NCBI GenBank assembly: GCA_947467345.1
Contig: CANIHD010000003.1
Span: 1 to 64,000 of the forward strand
Length of the DNA stretch: 64,000 nt
Direction of reading: 5' to 3'
Origin: Alphaproteobacteria bacterium
GTDB lineage: Bacteria > Pseudomonadota > Alphaproteobacteria > Micropepsales > Micropepsaceae
The number at the start of each line of letters is the position of its first letter. Positions within the stretch are counted from its first letter, which is position 1. Below, piece by piece: positions 37,291-46,916 of the stretch. A program made the position numbers and the translations under genes. The notes beneath the pieces were generated by a model. That model saw only the letters and a list, made by a program, of their open reading frames with translations. It had not been told where the DNA came from and ran no database searches.

Positions 37291-40137
37291 ATGCCTAAGC
37301 GTATGCTCATTGATGCCAGCCACCAGGAAGAAACCCGCGTCGTCATTCTCGACGGCAGCAAAGTCGAGGAATTCGATTTTGAAGCGGCATCAAAACGCCC
37401 TTTAAAGGGCAATATCTATCTCGCCAAAGTCACGCGTGTGGAGCCTTCTCTCCAGGCGGCCTTTGTCGAATATGGCGGCAACCGCCAAGGTTTCCTCGCC
37501 TTTTCCGAAATCCATCCGGATTATTACCAAATTCCCGTAGCCGACCGTCAGGCGCTGCTCGCCGACCAATCGCGCCGCTTGATGGCGGAAGACGATGACG
37601 GTTTCGAGCCGGTCAAAACCTCCAAACCGTCAGCTAAGAAAGCCGCCGCCGAAGGCGACTCCGGTGAGGCCTCCTCCGAGAACGAAAATGAGGAGACCGA
37701 AGAGGAAGAAGAAGAGGCCGAAGACGACGGCTCCGAATTCCCGCGTCAGATCGATAACAATTCCGGCGAAGAGTCGGACGAGAATACCCGGCACCGCGCG
37801 TCGTCACATGACGACGACGCGCATGATCACGATCATGAGCATGACCACAATCATGAGCACGACCATGAGCCCGGGCACGATCATGAACACGGGCATGACC
37901 ATGAGCACGCCGATCATCATGACGATCATCATGACGAGCATCATAGCGGTGCATCGTCTGAGGAACCGCACGGGCATTCTCACCACGCCGAAGCCTCAGG
38001 CGATAACGGCGAACAGAATTCCGAACAGCATGCGGTGAAAGCGGAATCGACCGGCGCGCCGGTGCCGCATCAACGCCGCGAGCCGCGTCAGCGCCCGCCG
38101 CGCCGCCGCCAATATAAAATTCAGGAAGTCATCAAGCGTCGCCAAGTGATGCTCATTCAGGTGGTCAAAGAAGAGCGCGGCAATAAAGGCGCGTCCCTCA
38201 CCACCTTCATGTCGCTCGCCGGCCGCTATTGCGTCTTGATGCCGAACACACCGCGCGGCGGCGGCATTTCGCGCAAAATCACGTCGGCCACCGACCGCCG
38301 CCGTTTGAAATCCGCGGCTCAATCGTTGGAGCTGCCCGAGGGCATGGGCCTGATCATCCGCACCGCCGGCGCCAACCGGACAAAGGTCGAGATCAAGCGC
38401 GACTATGAATATTTGCTGCGATTGTGGGATTCGGTGCGCGAGCTGACACTGAAATCCAACGCGCCTGCCCTCGTCTACGAGGAGGGAAATCTCGTTAAGC
38501 GCGTCATCCGCGACCTCTACAACAAGGACATCTCGGAGGTCTTGGTCGATGGCGAAGGCGGCTATCGCGACGCCAAAGACTTCATGCGCATGCTCATGCC
38601 GAGCCATGCCAAGAATGTGAAGCTCTACAAGGATCAAGTGCCGCTTTATCAGAGCGCCGGCGTCGAAGCACAGCTCGATGCCATGTTCTCGCCCACCGTC
38701 ACATTGCGGTCGGGCGGCTACATCGTGATCAACCAGACCGAGGCCCTTGTCGCCATCGACGTGAACTCGGGCAAGGCGACGCGCGAACACAATATCGAAG
38801 ACACCGCCTATAAGACCAATTGCGAAGCCGCCGATGAAATCGGCCGCCAATTGCGCTTGCGCGATCTCGCCGGCCTGATCGTGATCGATTTCATCGACAT
38901 GGAAGACGGCAAGAACGACCGCATCGTCGAGAAGCGCTTGCGGGATGCCGTTCGCGGCGATCGTGCCCGTGTGCAGATCGGCAAGATCAGCCAATTCGGC
39001 CTGATGGAAATGTCGCGCCAACGCTTGCGTGCAGGCGTGATGGCAGGATCAACCGTCACCTGCCCGCATTGCGCCGGCCTCGGTCTGGTGCGCTCCACCG
39101 AATCTGCCGCGCTGCGGCTCTTGCGCTCGCTCGAGGAAGACGGTCAGCGCCAAGGCGGCGCCAATTTCTCGGTGCGCGCGCCGGAAGACATCGTCATTTT
39201 CACGCTGAACCATAAGCGCCGCGAAATTGCGCGGATCGAAGAATCCTACGACCTCTCGATCATGTTTGAGCCGAAACCCGCAATGGCGGGCGGAACGTTC
39301 GAGATCGAGCGTACTGGCATACGCGTGAACGCGCCGGCGCCAAGAAGTGCGGCAATCTCTATGGACGGCGGTTTCCATCACCGCGCTGAAGCGGTGGAAA
39401 TCGTTCCTGAGATCGTTGTGCCTGAGGAGGAAGAACCGATTCTTTCCGAACCCTTGGAAGCGGAAGCACCCATGGGCCAGCAGCAGCCTCAGCCTTTAGG
39501 CGACGGCAAGCGCAAGCGCCGCCGCCGCCGTCGCGGCGGACGTGGCCGTGGCCAGCAAGAAAACAACGGCGCCGTGCATGCCAAAGAGAACGGGGCGCTT
39601 ACCGCAAACGAATCCTCGGAAAACGAAGACGGCGAGGACAACGAGGACGAGCTTCCGTCCGAAGGGGAAGCTGAATCGAATGGCGCCCCCCGCCAAGCGC
39701 AACCAACACCGCAGAGCGAAGAAGAAGGCGCGCAACGCCGTCGTCGCCGCCGTCGTGGCCGCCGCGGCCGCCGGCGTGATGGCGACAGCCCGCGCGTCGA
39801 GCTCGGCCAGGAAAATGGCATTGGCATCGCGCTTGAAACACATGCGGATCATGATGGCGAAATGCGTGTCCAGGGAACGGGACCGATTGCGGAGCAATCT
39901 GACAGCGTAACCGTTGTCGAAACTCCGCAATGGTTGCCGCCTGAACCGCTTCCGGCCTTTACCAGCCACGTCGTTCCTGAGCCGCCCGCCCCTGTCGCGA
40001 AGGCTGAAGAAATCCCCGTCGCGGAAGATTCACCCCGTGCGCCAGTTCAAGATCTGCGGCGTCCGGAACCGGCCGCTGCGGCACCTGATCCCGCCGAACG
40101 CAAAGGCGGCTGGTGGCAACGGCGCTTTGAGGGCTAG
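37291..40137 (+). CDS. rne: Ribonuclease E (with His-rich insert in the S1 domain)
   Basis: The main mRNA-decay and rRNA-processing endonuclease. The 948-residue protein starts MPKRMLIDASHQEETRV. The S1 domain is split: strand GNIYLAKVTRVEPSLQAAFV at about 40-60, then an acidic and His-rich insert of roughly 190 residues (about 90-270), then S1 resumes at YKIQEVIKRRQVMLIQVVKE. The catalytic core has VAIDVNSGKATRE and LIVIDFIDMEDGKND, and the zinc-link is CPHC (C591, C594). The scaffold tail is short, with two Arg-rich clusters (GKRKRRRRRRGGRGRG; RRRRRRRGRRGRRRDG) and a C-terminal GGWWQRRFEG that matches the PNPase-binding GWW motif known in Caulobacter. Confidence 0.96.
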   Translation: MPKRMLIDASHQEETRVVILDGSKVEEFDFEAASKRPLKGNIYLAKVTRVEPSLQAAFVEYGGNRQGFLAFSEIHPDYYQIPVADRQALLADQSRRLMAEDDDGFEPVKTSKPSAKKAAAEGDSGEASSENENEETEEEEEEAEDDGSEFPRQIDNNSGEESDENTRHRASSHDDDAHDHDHEHDHNHEHDHEPGHDHEHGHDHEHADHHDDHHDEHHSGASSEEPHGHSHHAEASGDNGEQNSEQHAVKAESTGAPVPHQRREPRQRPPRRRQYKIQEVIKRRQVMLIQVVKEERGNKGASLTTFMSLAGRYCVLMPNTPRGGGISRKITSATDRRRLKSAAQSLELPEGMGLIIRTAGANRTKVEIKRDYEYLLRLWDSVRELTLKSNAPALVYEEGNLVKRVIRDLYNKDISEVLVDGEGGYRDAKDFMRMLMPSHAKNVKLYKDQVPLYQSAGVEAQLDAMFSPTVTLRSGGYIVINQTEALVAIDVNSGKATREHNIEDTAYKTNCEAADEIGRQLRLRDLAGLIVIDFIDMEDGKNDRIVEKRLRDAVRGDRARVQIGKISQFGLMEMSRQRLRAGVMAGSTVTCPHCAGLGLVRSTESAALRLLRSLEEDGQRQGGANFSVRAPEDIVIFTLNHKRREIARIEESYDLSIMFEPKPAMAGGTFEIERTGIRVNAPAPRSAAISMDGGFHHRAEAVEIVPEIVVPEEEEPILSEPLEAEAPMGQQQPQPLGDGKRKRRRRRRGGRGRGQQENNGAVHAKENGALTANESSENEDGEDNEDELPSEGEAESNGAPRQAQPTPQSEEEGAQRRRRRRRGRRGRRRDGDSPRVELGQENGIGIALETHADHDGEMRVQGTGPIAEQSDSVTVVETPQWLPPEPLPAFTSHVVPEPPAPVAKAEEIPVAEDSPRAPVQDLRRPEPAAAAPDPAERKGGWWQRRFEG

Positions 40138-40247
40138 TTGCGCTTTAAGACAGTTCGGGTCGGCGGGAACCGGCATTGACGGGCCATGGCCCCCCACCTA
40201 CCGTCCGCTCGCGTGGGGGCGCAGCGCGATTTGAGGAGATTGCGGTA

Positions 40248-41624
40248 TTGAATCTCGCCCGTGACTTTTTGCGCCCGGTACTCGGCGCGGCCGCTTTAGC
40301 GCTCGCAATACTGGCCGTAAGCCTCTCTTCGCCGCCCGCGCAGGCGCAAGGGCGCCCGATGAATTTCATCCGCGACGACGAGACCGAGCGCCTCGTCCGC
40401 AGTTACCTCAACCCCATTCTGACTGTCGCCGGGCTGCAGCCCAGTGCCGTTGAGCTCTATGTCATCAACGACCCGTCGATTAACGCCTTCGTGGCCGACG
40501 GCCAGAAGATGTTCATCAACACCGGCCTGATCATGGAGCTGAAAACGCCGGCTCAGATCAAAGGGGTGCTGGCGCATGAAACCGGCCATATGGCGGGCGG
40601 GCATTTGGTTCGTACGCAAGTCGCCGTGCGTGCCGCCATGGTGCCGATGCTGCTTTCGGTCGCCGCCGGTATCGGCGCGATGGTCGCCGGTGCCGGCGAT
40701 GCAGGCGCAGTGATCATGATGAGCGGACAGCAAATGTTCGAGCGCGAGTTTTTCTCGTTCACGCGCACGCAGGAATCCGCCGCCGACCAAGCGGCCGTGA
40801 AATATTTGACCGCCACGGGGCAATCGTCCGACGGTATTCTGGAAGTCTTCCGGCGTTTCGAAGGCCAGGAGATCATGAGCGCACAGCGCATCGATCCGTT
40901 CGCACAGAGCCATCCCGCTTCCAGTGAGCGCGTGGCGCAACTTCGCGCACTGGTTGAGAGCTCGCCGTTCCACGACAAAGACAGCGCGGAAGCGCAATAT
41001 GGCTACGACATGGTCCAGGCGAAATTGCGTGGCTATATCCAGCGCCCCGAAGTGACGCTGCGGCAATACCCGACAACCAACACGACGAAGCCGGGACGCT
41101 ACGCCCGCGCCATGGCCTATTTCCGCCAGCCCGACATGAAAATGGCGCTGAGCGAGATAAACAGTCTTCTAGCCGAAGAACCGAACAACCCGTTCTTCCT
41201 GGAGATGTTCGGGCAGATCAACGTGGAAATGGGCAAGGTCGAAGAAGGCATTACGCCCTATAAGCGCGCCGTCGAGATATTGCCTGATGCACCGCTGATC
41301 CGCGTCGCGCTCGCGGCCGCTTTGCTCGGAACCGAGAAGCCGCAATACACCGAACAGGCCCGCTTCGAGCTTGAGACCGCGCTCAATCAGGAGAGCGACA
41401 ACGCCTATGGTTGGTATGTGCTTGCCGATGCCTACAATCGCTTGGGTATGACAGGCAAAGCGCAGCTTGCCACCGCCGAGCGCTATTTCGCCGTCGGCGC
41501 CTATCCGATGGCCATGCAATTTTCGGTGCGGGCGCAACAACAATTGCAGCGCGGCTCAAGAGATTGGCAACGTGCCAACGACATAATGGCCGTCTCACAA
41601 ACCCAATTGCCCAAACGGAACTGA
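40248..41624 (+). CDS. M48-family metalloprotease with TPR region (BepA-like)
   Basis: A probable periplasmic zinc protease and chaperone for outer-membrane proteins. The N-terminus is a signal sequence (LGAAALALAILAVSLSSPPAQAQG). The catalytic site is HETGHMAGGH (HExxH) with the third ligand in ESAADQAAVKYL. The C-terminal half (about 280-458) is a run of TPR-like helices (ALSEINSLLAEEPNNPFFLEMFGQINVEMG in part). The start is a TTG at 40248, nine bases after GAGGAG; earlier in-frame codons lack a signal sequence in the right place. A DsbA-like gene follows 5 bp later. Confidence 0.92.
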   Translation: MNLARDFLRPVLGAAALALAILAVSLSSPPAQAQGRPMNFIRDDETERLVRSYLNPILTVAGLQPSAVELYVINDPSINAFVADGQKMFINTGLIMELKTPAQIKGVLAHETGHMAGGHLVRTQVAVRAAMVPMLLSVAAGIGAMVAGAGDAGAVIMMSGQQMFEREFFSFTRTQESAADQAAVKYLTATGQSSDGILEVFRRFEGQEIMSAQRIDPFAQSHPASSERVAQLRALVESSPFHDKDSAEAQYGYDMVQAKLRGYIQRPEVTLRQYPTTNTTKPGRYARAMAYFRQPDMKMALSEINSLLAEEPNNPFFLEMFGQINVEMGKVEEGITPYKRAVEILPDAPLIRVALAAALLGTEKPQYTEQARFELETALNQESDNAYGWYVLADAYNRLGMTGKAQLATAERYFAVGAYPMAMQFSVRAQQQLQRGSRDWQRANDIMAVSQTQLPKRN

Positions 41625-41629
41625 TTCTC

Positions 41630-42370
41630 ATGGACAGCCGTATGCGAACCACAATTCTGGGTGTTGCCGCAGTGGGGTTGGCGACGATCGCGCTTGTGTC
41701 GGCGCAAGTCGCTCCTGGAAAAGCAGCGGTCGAGAAGATCGTGAAGGATTACCTGATCGCCAATCCCGAAATCCTGATCGACGTGCAGAATGCGTTGGAT
41801 CGCAAGCAGGCGGCGAACGAAGCCCAGTCGCAGCAAACCGCTTTGACGAAAATCGGCGAAGCTGCGCTTACCGATCCAAAAGTCGCCTTTATCCAAGGCC
41901 CGGCGGACGCGAAAGTTACCGTGGTGCAATTCTTCGATTACCATTGCGGTTTCTGCAAAGCCTCCCTGCCCGCCATGAAGAAAGCGCTCGAACGTGGTGG
42001 CAGCGTCAGGTTTGCCTTCGTGGAATATCCGATCCTGTCAGCGGAATCGCTGATTGCGGCGCAAGCGGCGGTAGCCGCGCGTCAGCAGCCGGGTAAATAT
42101 ATGGCGTTCCATATCGCGCTTATGGAAACGACAGGCGCTTTACCGCGCGAACGCATTCTGAGCATCGCGCAGACTGTCGGGCTCGACATTCCGAAGCTTG
42201 AAATGGACATGGCCAGCGACGCGACGCGCGCAAGCTTGCAAGCGAGCAACGCTTTGGCGCAGCAACTTCACGTCAACGGCACACCGACTTTCGTCATCAA
42301 CGGAAAATTCCTTGTCGGTCAAATCGACGACGCGGAATTGACCAAGCTGCTGAAAGATGGGCAGGCTTAG
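41630..42370 (+). CDS. DsbA-family thiol-disulfide oxidoreductase
   Basis: A 246-residue exported thioredoxin-fold protein. An N-terminal hydrophobic segment (GVAAVGLATIALVSAQ) acts as signal or anchor. The active site is FFDYHCGFCKAS (CGFC), and the cis-proline loop is NGTPTFVINGKFLVGQ. The helical N-terminal region (EKIVKDYLIANPEILIDVQNAL) is typical of the ScsC/Com1-like subgroup of DsbA proteins, some of which form trimers and act as isomerases. The gene starts 5 bp after the M48 protease, so both probably serve envelope protein quality control. Confidence 0.93.
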   Translation: MDSRMRTTILGVAAVGLATIALVSAQVAPGKAAVEKIVKDYLIANPEILIDVQNALDRKQAANEAQSQQTALTKIGEAALTDPKVAFIQGPADAKVTVVQFFDYHCGFCKASLPAMKKALERGGSVRFAFVEYPILSAESLIAAQAAVAARQQPGKYMAFHIALMETTGALPRERILSIAQTVGLDIPKLEMDMASDATRASLQASNALAQQLHVNGTPTFVINGKFLVGQIDDAELTKLLKDGQA

Positions 42371-42423
42371 GTTCCCGCGGGCCCGCTGAGCTATCGCGCC
42401 AGCGGCCTCTGAAGGAGGGGATC

Positions 42424-42879
42424 ATGAGCGCATTCAACGTCGTTCGATTTCGCGTCAAACCCGATCGTGAAGAAGAGTTTGTCGCCGCGCATAGAATAGA
42501 TGTGAAATTCGCTGGTCTTCAGCGCGCCGCATTGGTGAAGACAGGCGAGCACACCTATTGCTTCGTCGGCGAATGGGATGGGTTCAATTCCATCGTCTCC
42601 GCGCGCCCGCAAATGATCGGCATACTCGATAGCATGCGCGATTGCCTAGAAGATCTCGGCGGCGGAATTGGCCTCACGGATCCGGTGTCGGGAGAAACCG
42701 TGGTCGACATCGCGCCGCGCAAAGCGGCGCGCAAGGCCGGAAAGAAACGCGCCCCCGCGAAAGCGAAGAAGCCGGCAAAGAAAGCGCGCAAGGCGGCAGC
42801 CAAGAAGGCGCCTGCTAAAAAGGCTAAATCTAAAAAGGCACCTGCACGCAAAGCTAGCAAGAGGCGCACACGGCGCTAA
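42424..42879 (+). CDS. Small ABM-like domain protein with a histone H1-like Lys/Ala tail
   Basis: Residues 1-95 look like a dimeric alpha/beta barrel of the antibiotic-biosynthesis-monooxygenase type (MSAFNVVRFRVKPDREEEFVAAH, YCFVGEWDGFNSIVSARPQM). Residues 97-151 are almost only Lys, Ala, Arg and Pro (KKRAPAKAKKPAKKARKAAA and similar), like eukaryotic H1 tails and bacterial H1-like proteins. GAAGGAGGGG lies just before the ATG, so the gene is likely well translated. The tail should bind nucleic acid; the function of the joined domain is unknown. The repetitive tail is coded by varied codons, which argues for selection on the protein. Confidence 0.85.
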   Translation: MSAFNVVRFRVKPDREEEFVAAHRIDVKFAGLQRAALVKTGEHTYCFVGEWDGFNSIVSARPQMIGILDSMRDCLEDLGGGIGLTDPVSGETVVDIAPRKAARKAGKKRAPAKAKKPAKKARKAAAKKAPAKKAKSKKAPARKASKRRTRR

Positions 42880-42886
42880 CAGCTTA

Positions 42887-43408
42887 TTAGCTGTGCGTGC
42901 CAAGCCCGAAGGCTTTCGGGTAAGAGAGCGTACCGCTATTTCCCGTCAATATTCCGGGTACGAGTTCGAGCGCCATGAACGCCTCGCGCGGATAGGGCGA
43001 TTCGAATTTCGCGGCTAACGCGGCCGAGAATCCAAAGCGCGGATAATAGCCGGGGTGCCCCAGTACGATCACTGCTTCGCAGCCCAGTTTCGGCAAGCGT
43101 TGCAATGCTTCGCGGATCAGCGCGGAGCCGATGCCCTTGCCTTGCAGCTTGGGGGATAAGGACATCGGCGCCAAAGACACGGCGTGAATTTCGCGACTGT
43201 CGACGGAAACATGCAGTCTGCTGAACAGAATATGCCCGACGATGTCGTCCTCCTTGAGCGCGACCAACGACAACACCACGAGACCCGCATCCCGCAATCG
43301 GTGGATCAACTCCACTTCGTCGCTGCCTTGGAAGCTGGCGCGCGTGACGGCGGCGATCGCATCGTCATGCGCCGGCAGTGCTTCAACAATGTTTACTGAC
43401 GCGGCCAT
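42887..43408 (-). CDS. GNAT-family N-acetyltransferase (YhbS-like)
   Basis: The 173-residue protein has the GNAT acetyl-CoA loop LSPKLQGKGIGSALIREAL after the core strand HAVSLAPMSL, and GHPGYYPRFGFSAA, typical of the YhbS-like subgroup. The N-terminal part AIAAVTRASFQGSDEVELIHRLRD fits the same group. Its substrate cannot be predicted. It converges with the H1-tail gene (7 bp apart) and lies 34 bp downstream of thiSG on... the opposite order: its start is upstream-facing from the thiSG stop, so the two are separate units in the same direction. Confidence 0.88.
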   Translation of the reverse strand: MAASVNIVEALPAHDDAIAAVTRASFQGSDEVELIHRLRDAGLVVLSLVALKEDDIVGHILFSRLHVSVDSREIHAVSLAPMSLSPKLQGKGIGSALIREALQRLPKLGCEAVIVLGHPGYYPRFGFSAALAAKFESPYPREAFMALELVPGILTGNSGTLSYPKAFGLGTHS

Positions 43409-43442
43409 CGCTGCCCCCGGTTAAAGCCAAACGCGCCGTTTG

Positions 43443-44441
43443 TCAGATCAGGCCGGACAAAGGCGAAGACGGGTCGGCATAAAGCTTTTTGGGCATGCGT
43501 CCGGCGAGATAGGCATTGCGCCCCGCTTGCACCGCTTGGTTCATGGCGCGCGCCATGAGAACCGGATTCTTCGCTTCGGCGATGGCCGTATTCACGATCA
43601 TTCCGTCACAGCCCAGTTCCATGGCGATAGCGGCATCCGACGCCGTACCAACGCCCGCATCCACAATCACCGGCACTTTGGCCTGTTCGATAATCAGGCG
43701 AATGTTGACGCGGTTCTGAATGCCGAGCCCCGACCCAATCGGCGCCGCCAGCGGCATGATGGCGGCCGCGCCCATATCTTCCAGGCGCTTGGCCAGCAGC
43801 GGATCGTCGCTGCAATAGACCATCACTTGGAAGCCTTCTTTGATCAGCACTTCGGTGGCGCGCAAAGTTTCGATCATGTCCGGATAAAGCGTTTTCTTGT
43901 CGCCCAGCACTTCCAGTTTGACCAATGACCAGCCGCCCGCCTCGCGTGCGAGGCGCAAGGTGCGCAAGGCATCCTCAGCGGTGAAGCAACCGGCCGTGTT
44001 GGGCAAATAAATGAATTTCTTGGGATCGATGAAATCGATCAACTTCGGCGCGCCGGCATCCATCAGATTCACGCGCCGCACGGCCACGGTGACCATTTCG
44101 GCGCCGGAGGCTTCGAGCGCCGCCGCGTTCTCAGCATAGTCTTTATATTTGCCGGTGCCGATGATGAGACGCGATTTAAGGGTACGGCCTGCGACCACAA
44201 ACGGCTCGTCGACGATGGGCGTCGCCGCCGGGGCGTTGCCGCCGCCGATGAACTGCACGATCTCCAGCCTGTCACCACTGGCGAGGCTCGCCGCCCCATA
44301 GGTCGAGCGCGGCACGATTTCGAGGTTTCGTTCGACGGCCACCTTCGCCGGGTCGAGATTGAGCTGGCGCAGCAGCCCATCCACCGTCAAAGGTTCATCG
44401 AATTCCCGGGCTTCCCCGTTAAGACTTAGCCGCAATCCCAT
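43443..44441 (-). CDS. thiSG: Fused sulfur carrier ThiS and thiazole synthase ThiG
   Basis: Makes the thiazole of thiamine. Residues 1-68 are a complete ThiS ([20 protein letters not shown] ... VQFIGGG). Residues about 80-332 are ThiG ([44 protein letters not shown], the Schiff-base lysine region [36 protein letters not shown]). No stop separates them. In free ThiS the Gly-Gly is the C-terminus and is turned into a thiocarboxylate; here it is followed by [12 protein letters not shown]. No TPP riboswitch is visible in the 98 bp before the gene, and no other thi gene is in the window. Confidence 0.94.
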   Translation of the reverse strand: MGLRLSLNGEAREFDEPLTVDGLLRQLNLDPAKVAVERNLEIVPRSTYGAASLASGDRLEIVQFIGGGNAPAATPIVDEPFVVAGRTLKSRLIIGTGKYKDYAENAAALEASGAEMVTVAVRRVNLMDAGAPKLIDFIDPKKFIYLPNTAGCFTAEDALRTLRLAREAGGWSLVKLEVLGDKKTLYPDMIETLRATEVLIKEGFQVMVYCSDDPLLAKRLEDMGAAAIMPLAAPIGSGLGIQNRVNIRLIIEQAKVPVIVDAGVGTASDAAIAMELGCDGMIVNTAIAEAKNPVLMARAMNQAVQAGRNAYLAGRMPKKLYADPSSPLSGLI

Positions 44442-44473
44442 CGCCTTAATTTCCGTTTCGTTCTCTTATGTTT

Positions 44474-44501
44474 TTGGTTTTCTTACGCGGGCCGGTATAG
44501 A
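44474..44501 (+). promoter_or_regulatory. Candidate promoter of aroQ-accB-accC
   Basis: TTGGTT (44474-44479), a 16-bp spacer, TATAGA (44496-44501). It lies in the 98-bp gap between the divergent thiSG and aroQ genes, about 39 bp before the aroQ ATG. Confidence 0.55.
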
Positions 44502-44539
44502 ATTCTCCACCCACCTCACCTGGCCCCAACGGGGGGAAG

Positions 44540-45007
44540 ATGACCCTGCCCATATATGTCCTGAACGGCCCGTCGCTCAATCTCCTTGGTACCCGGGAGC
44601 CCGAGATTTACGGCCATGCCACTTTGGCCGATATCGAACGCCTCTGTGCCACAAGGGCCAAGGTTTACGGCCTGGAAACCGTATTCCGGCAGTCCAATAT
44701 TGAAGGCGTCCTGGTCGACTGGATTCAGGAGGCGCGTGAAAAGGCCTCGGCCCTGATCATAAACGGCGCCGCCTATACCCATACATCGATCGCAATCCTC
44801 GACGCCTTGCGCGCCTTCGACAAGCCGGTCATTGAAGTTCACCTATCGAATCCCTTCAGGCGGGAGCCATTCCGGCGTCACTCTTATGTCAGCCTTGGGT
44901 CCACCGGCGTTATTGTCGGCCTCAAGGAACATGGCTACGTGCTGGCGATCGATGCCCTCGCGAACATGCTTGAAAGCACCAGTAATGACCGCAGACGAAC
45001 CAACTGA
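44540..45007 (+). CDS. aroQ: 3-dehydroquinate dehydratase, type II
   Basis: Third step of the shikimate pathway. The 155-residue protein has [20 protein letters not shown] with the catalytic tyrosine, [17 protein letters not shown], and [32 protein letters not shown] precedes the ATG. Its last 23 bases overlap accB. The aroQ-accB-accC order is conserved across alphaproteobacteria. Confidence 0.96.
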   Translation: MTLPIYVLNGPSLNLLGTREPEIYGHATLADIERLCATRAKVYGLETVFRQSNIEGVLVDWIQEAREKASALIINGAAYTHTSIAILDALRAFDKPVIEVHLSNPFRREPFRRHSYVSLGSTGVIVGLKEHGYVLAIDALANMLESTSNDRRRTN

Positions 45008-45464
45008 TAAAAAAGAGATCCCCGGCAAGCGCCCCAATGTTGACGCTGGCTTCGTGCGCGAGCTCGCGGCGCTTCTCGATGAGACCGGACTGACCGAGAT
45101 CGAGGTGGAAGAGCAAGGCGTGCGCGTGCGCGTCGCCCGCCAGGGGGCAGCCGTCTACGCCGCCGCTTCGGCGCCTGCGCTTCTCGCCGGCCCCGCAGGC
45201 GGGGCCAAAGGTGCCGAGGCGCCCAAGCGTGGCACGACGGTCACGTCGCCGATGGTCGGAACGGTCTATCTGGGCCCGTCGCCCGGCGCCCCGCCTTTCG
45301 TGAAAGTCGGCGACAGCGTGAAGCAGGATCAGACGCTCCTCATCATCGAAGCGATGAAGACGATGAATCAGGTTCCGTCGAATGCCTCCGGCCGCATCGT
45401 CGAAATCTACGTGCAGGACGGCCATCCGGTGGAATACGGCGAACCTCTGATGTTGGTCGAATAA
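44985..45464 (+). CDS. accB: Biotin carboxyl carrier protein of acetyl-CoA carboxylase
   Basis: Carries the biotin used to make malonyl-CoA. The 159-residue product starts at ATG 44985 inside the end of aroQ ([20 protein letters not shown]). It has an N-terminal helix region ([20 protein letters not shown]), an Ala/Gly-rich linker, and a biotinyl domain with [19 protein letters not shown] and the biotinylated lysine in [13 protein letters not shown]. The EAMKT form replaces the more common EAMKM. accC follows 78 bp later. Confidence 0.96.
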   Translation: MTADEPTDKKEIPGKRPNVDAGFVRELAALLDETGLTEIEVEEQGVRVRVARQGAAVYAAASAPALLAGPAGGAKGAEAPKRGTTVTSPMVGTVYLGPSPGAPPFVKVGDSVKQDQTLLIIEAMKTMNQVPSNASGRIVEIYVQDGHPVEYGEPLMLVE

Positions 45465-45542
45465 TGCGCGCGGCCAGCCCGGCCAAAATCAGTGTTTCTT
45501 GCGCAATTCTTCGCGCCCCTTCGCACAGGTCACATCATCCGC

Positions 45543-46898
45543 ATGTTTGAAAAAGTCCTCATTGCCAATCGCGGCGAGATTGCCCTTCGGGTCAATCGCG
45601 CGTGCAAGGAAATGGGTATCGCAACGGTGGCGATTCATTCGACCGCCGACGCGGAGGCGATGCATGTGCGGCTCGCCGACGAGAGCGTATGCGTGGGACC
45701 ACCGCCGGCGGCGCAATCCTATTTGAATATTCCGGCGATCATCACCGCCTGCGAATTGACCGGCGCCGACGCCATCCATCCCGGCTACGGCTTTCTTTCC
45801 GAAAACGCGCGCTTCGCGGAAATCGTCCAAGAGCACGATCTGACCTTTATCGGTCCGAACCCGGAACATATTCGCCTGATGGGGGACAAGATCGCCGCCA
45901 AAGCCGCCGTGAAACGCCTGGGCATTCCCACCGTTCCGGGTTCAGATGGCGCTGTAGGCTCGGATGAAGAAGCCTCTGAGATCGCCAAGGAGATCGGCTT
46001 TCCCGTAATCGTCAAGGCTGCGGCCGGCGGCGGCGGACGCGGCATGAAAGTGGCACGCTCGGCAGGCGAATTGTCCATGGCGCTTTCCACCGCGCGCGCG
46101 GAAGCGAAGGCTGCGTTCGGCAACGACGAAGTTTACTTAGAAAAATATCTCGAGCGCCCGCGTCACATCGAAATTCAAGTTATCGCCGACAGTCATGGCA
46201 AGGTTCTGCATCTCGGCGAGCGCGATTGTTCTTTGCAACGCCGACATCAAAAGGTTTGGGAGGAAGCGCCCTCGCCCGCCCTCAATCCGGGCGAGCGTGT
46301 GCGCATCGGCAAAATCGTTACCGATGCACTGACCGAGCTCGGCTATCTCGGCGTCGGCACCGTCGAATTTCTCTATGAGAACGGCGAATTCTATTTCATC
46401 GAAATGAACACACGGCTTCAGGTCGAGCACCCGGTGACGGAATTGATTACGGGCATCGACCTTGTTCGCGAACAGATTCGTATCGCGGCCGGCGCGCCGC
46501 TCGATGGCGGCCAAGACGACGTGACGTTTGCCGGCCACGCCATCGAATGCCGTATCAATGCCGAGCATCCGTTCACGTTTCAGCCGTCACCCGGGAAGAT
46601 CACAGATTTCCACGCGCCGGGCGGGCTTGGCGTGCGCATGGATTCGGCCGCCTTTGCCGGCTATCGCATCCCGCCTTATTACGACAGCCTCGTCGGTAAA
46701 CTCATCGTGCATGGCCGCAACCGCAATGAATGTTTGATGCGCTTGCGCCGCGCGCTTTACGAGCTTGTCGTCGGCGGTATCGACACCACCATTCCGCTGT
46801 TCCAGGAATTGATCAAACAGCCCGACATCATTGACGGGGACTACAATATTCACTGGCTGGAGCACTATCTCGCGCGCCGTTCGCTCGGCCAGAGCTAG
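45543..46898 (+). CDS. accC: Biotin carboxylase subunit of acetyl-CoA carboxylase
   Basis: Carboxylates the biotin on AccB with ATP and bicarbonate. The 451-residue protein begins [20 protein letters not shown] and shows [15 protein letters not shown], the ATP-grasp glycine loop [34 protein letters not shown], and [16 protein letters not shown]. The ATG at 45543 fits the family; an in-frame start at 45492 adds 17 unrelated residues. Normal length. Confidence 0.97.
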   Translation: MFEKVLIANRGEIALRVNRACKEMGIATVAIHSTADAEAMHVRLADESVCVGPPPAAQSYLNIPAIITACELTGADAIHPGYGFLSENARFAEIVQEHDLTFIGPNPEHIRLMGDKIAAKAAVKRLGIPTVPGSDGAVGSDEEASEIAKEIGFPVIVKAAAGGGGRGMKVARSAGELSMALSTARAEAKAAFGNDEVYLEKYLERPRHIEIQVIADSHGKVLHLGERDCSLQRRHQKVWEEAPSPALNPGERVRIGKIVTDALTELGYLGVGTVEFLYENGEFYFIEMNTRLQVEHPVTELITGIDLVREQIRIAAGAPLDGGQDDVTFAGHAIECRINAEHPFTFQPSPGKITDFHAPGGLGVRMDSAAFAGYRIPPYYDSLVGKLIVHGRNRNECLMRLRRALYELVVGGIDTTIPLFQELIKQPDIIDGDYNIHWLEHYLARRSLGQS

Positions 46899-46916
46899 TC
46901 GGAGCCCATCCCCCAT

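Noticed and set aside
37806-37945. Short-period CATGA/CACGA-like repeats that could suggest a CRISPR or tandem repeat
   Set aside because: The periodicity follows codons for His-Asp and His-Glu inside rne; there are no spacers and no constant repeat unit.
44442-44539. TPP riboswitch before thiSG
   Set aside because: Only 98 bp separate thiSG from aroQ and neither the CTGAGA nor the ACCTGA core is present.
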